From: Oscillospiraceae bacterium
GTDB taxonomy: Bacteria; Bacillota; Clostridia; Oscillospirales; Oscillospiraceae
NCBI GenBank assembly: GCA_017508045.1
Contig: JAFVZT010000028.1
Span: 22,666 to 86,665, forward strand
Reading direction: 5' to 3'
DNA: 64,000 bases
The notes beneath the pieces were generated by a model. It had not been told where the DNA came from. It ran no database searches and saw only the letters and a list, made by a program, of their open reading frames with translations. Both the position numbers and the translations under genes were made by a program. This document shows, piece after piece, positions 62,773 through 64,000 of the stretch. Position 1 is the first letter of the stretch; every line of letters begins with the position of its first letter.

Positions 62773-64000
62773 ATGTCTCACAAATATGTTTACCTGTTTA
62801 CCGAGGGCAATGGCTCCATGCGGGAGCTGCTGGGCGGCAAGGGCGCTAACCTGGCGGAAATGACCAACATCGGTCTGCCTGTCCCTCAGGGCTTCACCAT
62901 TTCTACCGAAGCCTGCACCAAGTACTATGAAGATGGCCGTATGATCAATGCCGACATTCAGGCTGAGATTATGCAGTATGTTGAAAAGCTGGAGGAAATC
63001 ACCGGCAAGAGGTTCGGCGATAAGGAGAATCCTCTGCTGGTTTCCGTTCGTTCCGGCGCTCGCGCTTCTATGCCCGGCATGATGGATACCATTTTGAACC
63101 TGGGTCTGAACGAAGAGGTTGTTGAGGTTCTGGCTGCCAAGTCCGGCAATCCCCGTTGGGCTTACGACTGCTACCGCCGTTTCATCCAGATGTACTCCGA
63201 CGTTGTTATGGAAGTGGGCAAGAAGTACTTTGAGGTCCTCATCGACGAGATGAAGGAGCGCAAGGGCGTTACCCAGGACGTTGAGCTGACCGCTGAAGAC
63301 CTGAAGGAGCTGGCTAACCAGTTTAAGGCTGAGTACAAGAGCAAGATCGGCACCGACTTCCCCTCCGATCCTGTTGAGCAGCTGATGGGCGCTGTCAAGG
63401 CTGTTTTCCGCAGCTGGGACAACCCCCGTGCTAATATCTACCGCCGCGAAAACGACATCCCCTACTCCTGGGGTACTGCCGTTAACGTTCAGTCCATGGC
63501 CTTCGGCAACATGGGTGACGACTGCGGCACCGGTGTTGCTTTCACCCGTGACCCCGCTACCGGCGCTAAGGGCCTGATGGGCGAGTTCCTGACCAACGCC
63601 CAGGGCGAAGACGTGGTTGCCGGCGTTCGTACACCTATGCCCATCTCCGAGATGGCTGACAAGTTCCCCGAGGCATTTGCCCAGTTTGAGAAGGTCTGCG
63701 CAATCCTGGAGGACCACTACCGCGATATGCAGGATATGGAGTTCACCATCGAAGAAGGCAAACTCTACATGCTGCAGACCCGTAACGGTAAACGCACCGC
63801 GAAAGCCGCTCTGAAGATCGCTTGCGATCTGGTGGCCGAGAACATGATCGACAAGAAACAGGCTGTGGCCATGATCGATCCTCGTAACCTCGACACCCTG
63901 CTCCACCCGCAGTTCGACGCCAAAGCTCTGAAAGCCGCTACCCCCATGGGCAAAGGTCTGGGCGCTTCTCCCGGTGCTACCTGCGGTAAAGTGGTGTTCA
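62773..64000 (+). CDS. ppdK: Pyruvate phosphate dikinase, 5' part
   Basis: The frame is open from ATG at 62773, with an aaagggg site, to the right edge; 409 residues are visible of the roughly 880 expected. Motifs include VYLFTEGNGSMRELLGGKGA, LPVPQGFTISTEACTKYYED, VSVRSGARASMPGMMDTILN and GDDCGTGVAFTRDPATGAKG of the ATP-grasp domain, reaching the swivel domain start (KGLGASPGATCGKVVF). PPDK interconverts pyruvate and phosphoenolpyruvate using ATP and phosphate, often in glycolysis of anaerobes. Lysine codon use changes from AAG to AAA near 63755. Confidence 0.96.
   Translation, partial: MSHKYVYLFTEGNGSMRELLGGKGANLAEMTNIGLPVPQGFTISTEACTKYYEDGRMINADIQAEIMQYVEKLEEITGKRFGDKENPLLVSVRSGARASMPGMMDTILNLGLNEEVVEVLAAKSGNPRWAYDCYRRFIQMYSDVVMEVGKKYFEVLIDEMKERKGVTQDVELTAEDLKELANQFKAEYKSKIGTDFPSDPVEQLMGAVKAVFRSWDNPRANIYRRENDIPYSWGTAVNVQSMAFGNMGDDCGTGVAFTRDPATGAKGLMGEFLTNAQGEDVVAGVRTPMPISEMADKFPEAFAQFEKVCAILEDHYRDMQDMEFTIEEGKLYMLQTRNGKRTAKAALKIACDLVAENMIDKKQAVAMIDPRNLDTLLHPQFDAKALKAATPMGKGLGASPGATCGKVVF

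Noticed and set aside
62683-63906. 407-codon minus-strand frame
   Set aside because: Antisense to ppdK; long because the codons of that highly expressed gene avoid certain triplets.
1-64000. tRNA, rRNA or CRISPR
   Set aside because: No cloverleaf with a convincing TTCGA arm, no rRNA-like stretch and no regularly spaced direct repeats were found by reading.

Overview
The window looks like a chromosomal segment of an endospore-forming, Gram-positive member of the Clostridia, most likely an Oscillospirales/Ruminococcaceae-type gut bacterium. This is inferred from sigG, spoIVB and a YlmC/YmxH protein, the Asp23-FakA pair, QueT and other ECF-type S components, strong AGGAGG ribosome binding sites with some TTG/GTG starts, roughly even base composition, and palindromic intergenic repeats. 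No rRNA, tRNA, CRISPR array, complete insertion sequence or prophage was found.

Layout. 1-4100: end of an ACT-domain gene; a cobalamin-riboswitch unit (DUF4430 lipoprotein plus ECF S component); a DnaJ-domain protein, a DUF5685 protein and a YihY membrane protein. 4100-10600: fakA/asp23, gpmI, recG and rpsT, all on the minus strand. 11200-14280: sigG, a YlmC/YmxH-like gene, then rpsB-tsf behind a consensus promoter and a foldable leader. 14336-20696: a five-gene Opp/Dpp-type peptide ABC transporter. 20748-30870: an accessory catabolic region. It holds a gene remnant, two large hydrolase-like proteins and an AraC regulator on the minus strand, and divergently an M81 (MlrC-like) protein, a creatinase-like M24 protein, an ASRT-family (sensory rhodopsin transducer) protein and an MFS transporter. 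30976-37634: a small HTH regulator divergent from a BspA-type leucine-rich-repeat lipoprotein, then SPFH and TM2 genes flanked by two truncated spoIVB copies with Spo0A-like boxes, next to intact spoIVB. 37727-41656: nifS-nifU-Rrf2 regulator-sanA-like, then lrgA-lrgB. 41730-48396: guaB, typA, a pyridoxal kinase, a GNAT protein, a DUF2156 protein and queT. 48400-49250: dispersed repeats and a strongly foldable element. 49260-54608: a secreted protein with a co-transcribed 53-codon peptide gene, a DUF4886 lipoprotein, a ferritin-like protein and hemW. 54628-64000: lepA, rpoD, a CapA-like protein, a CYTH protein, a 3'-5' exonuclease, an aminotransferase, lexA and the start of ppdK.

Most of the window is housekeeping. 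The best candidate for an undescribed system is the 20.7-30.9 kb cluster. Two hydrolase-like enzymes, an M81 protein, an M24 protein that has lost three of five metal ligands, an ASRT beta-sandwich protein and an MFS carrier surround a divergent AraC promoter with a large inverted repeat. Between the ASRT and MFS genes lies a consensus promoter followed by a terminator-ended leader of unknown type. Second are the duplicated spoIVB 3' fragments with Spo0A-like boxes. Third is the roughly 280-bp multi-stem element at 48793-49073. Fourth is the small acidic peptide gene at 49260-49421. All functions are predictions from reading the sequence; no database search was run.
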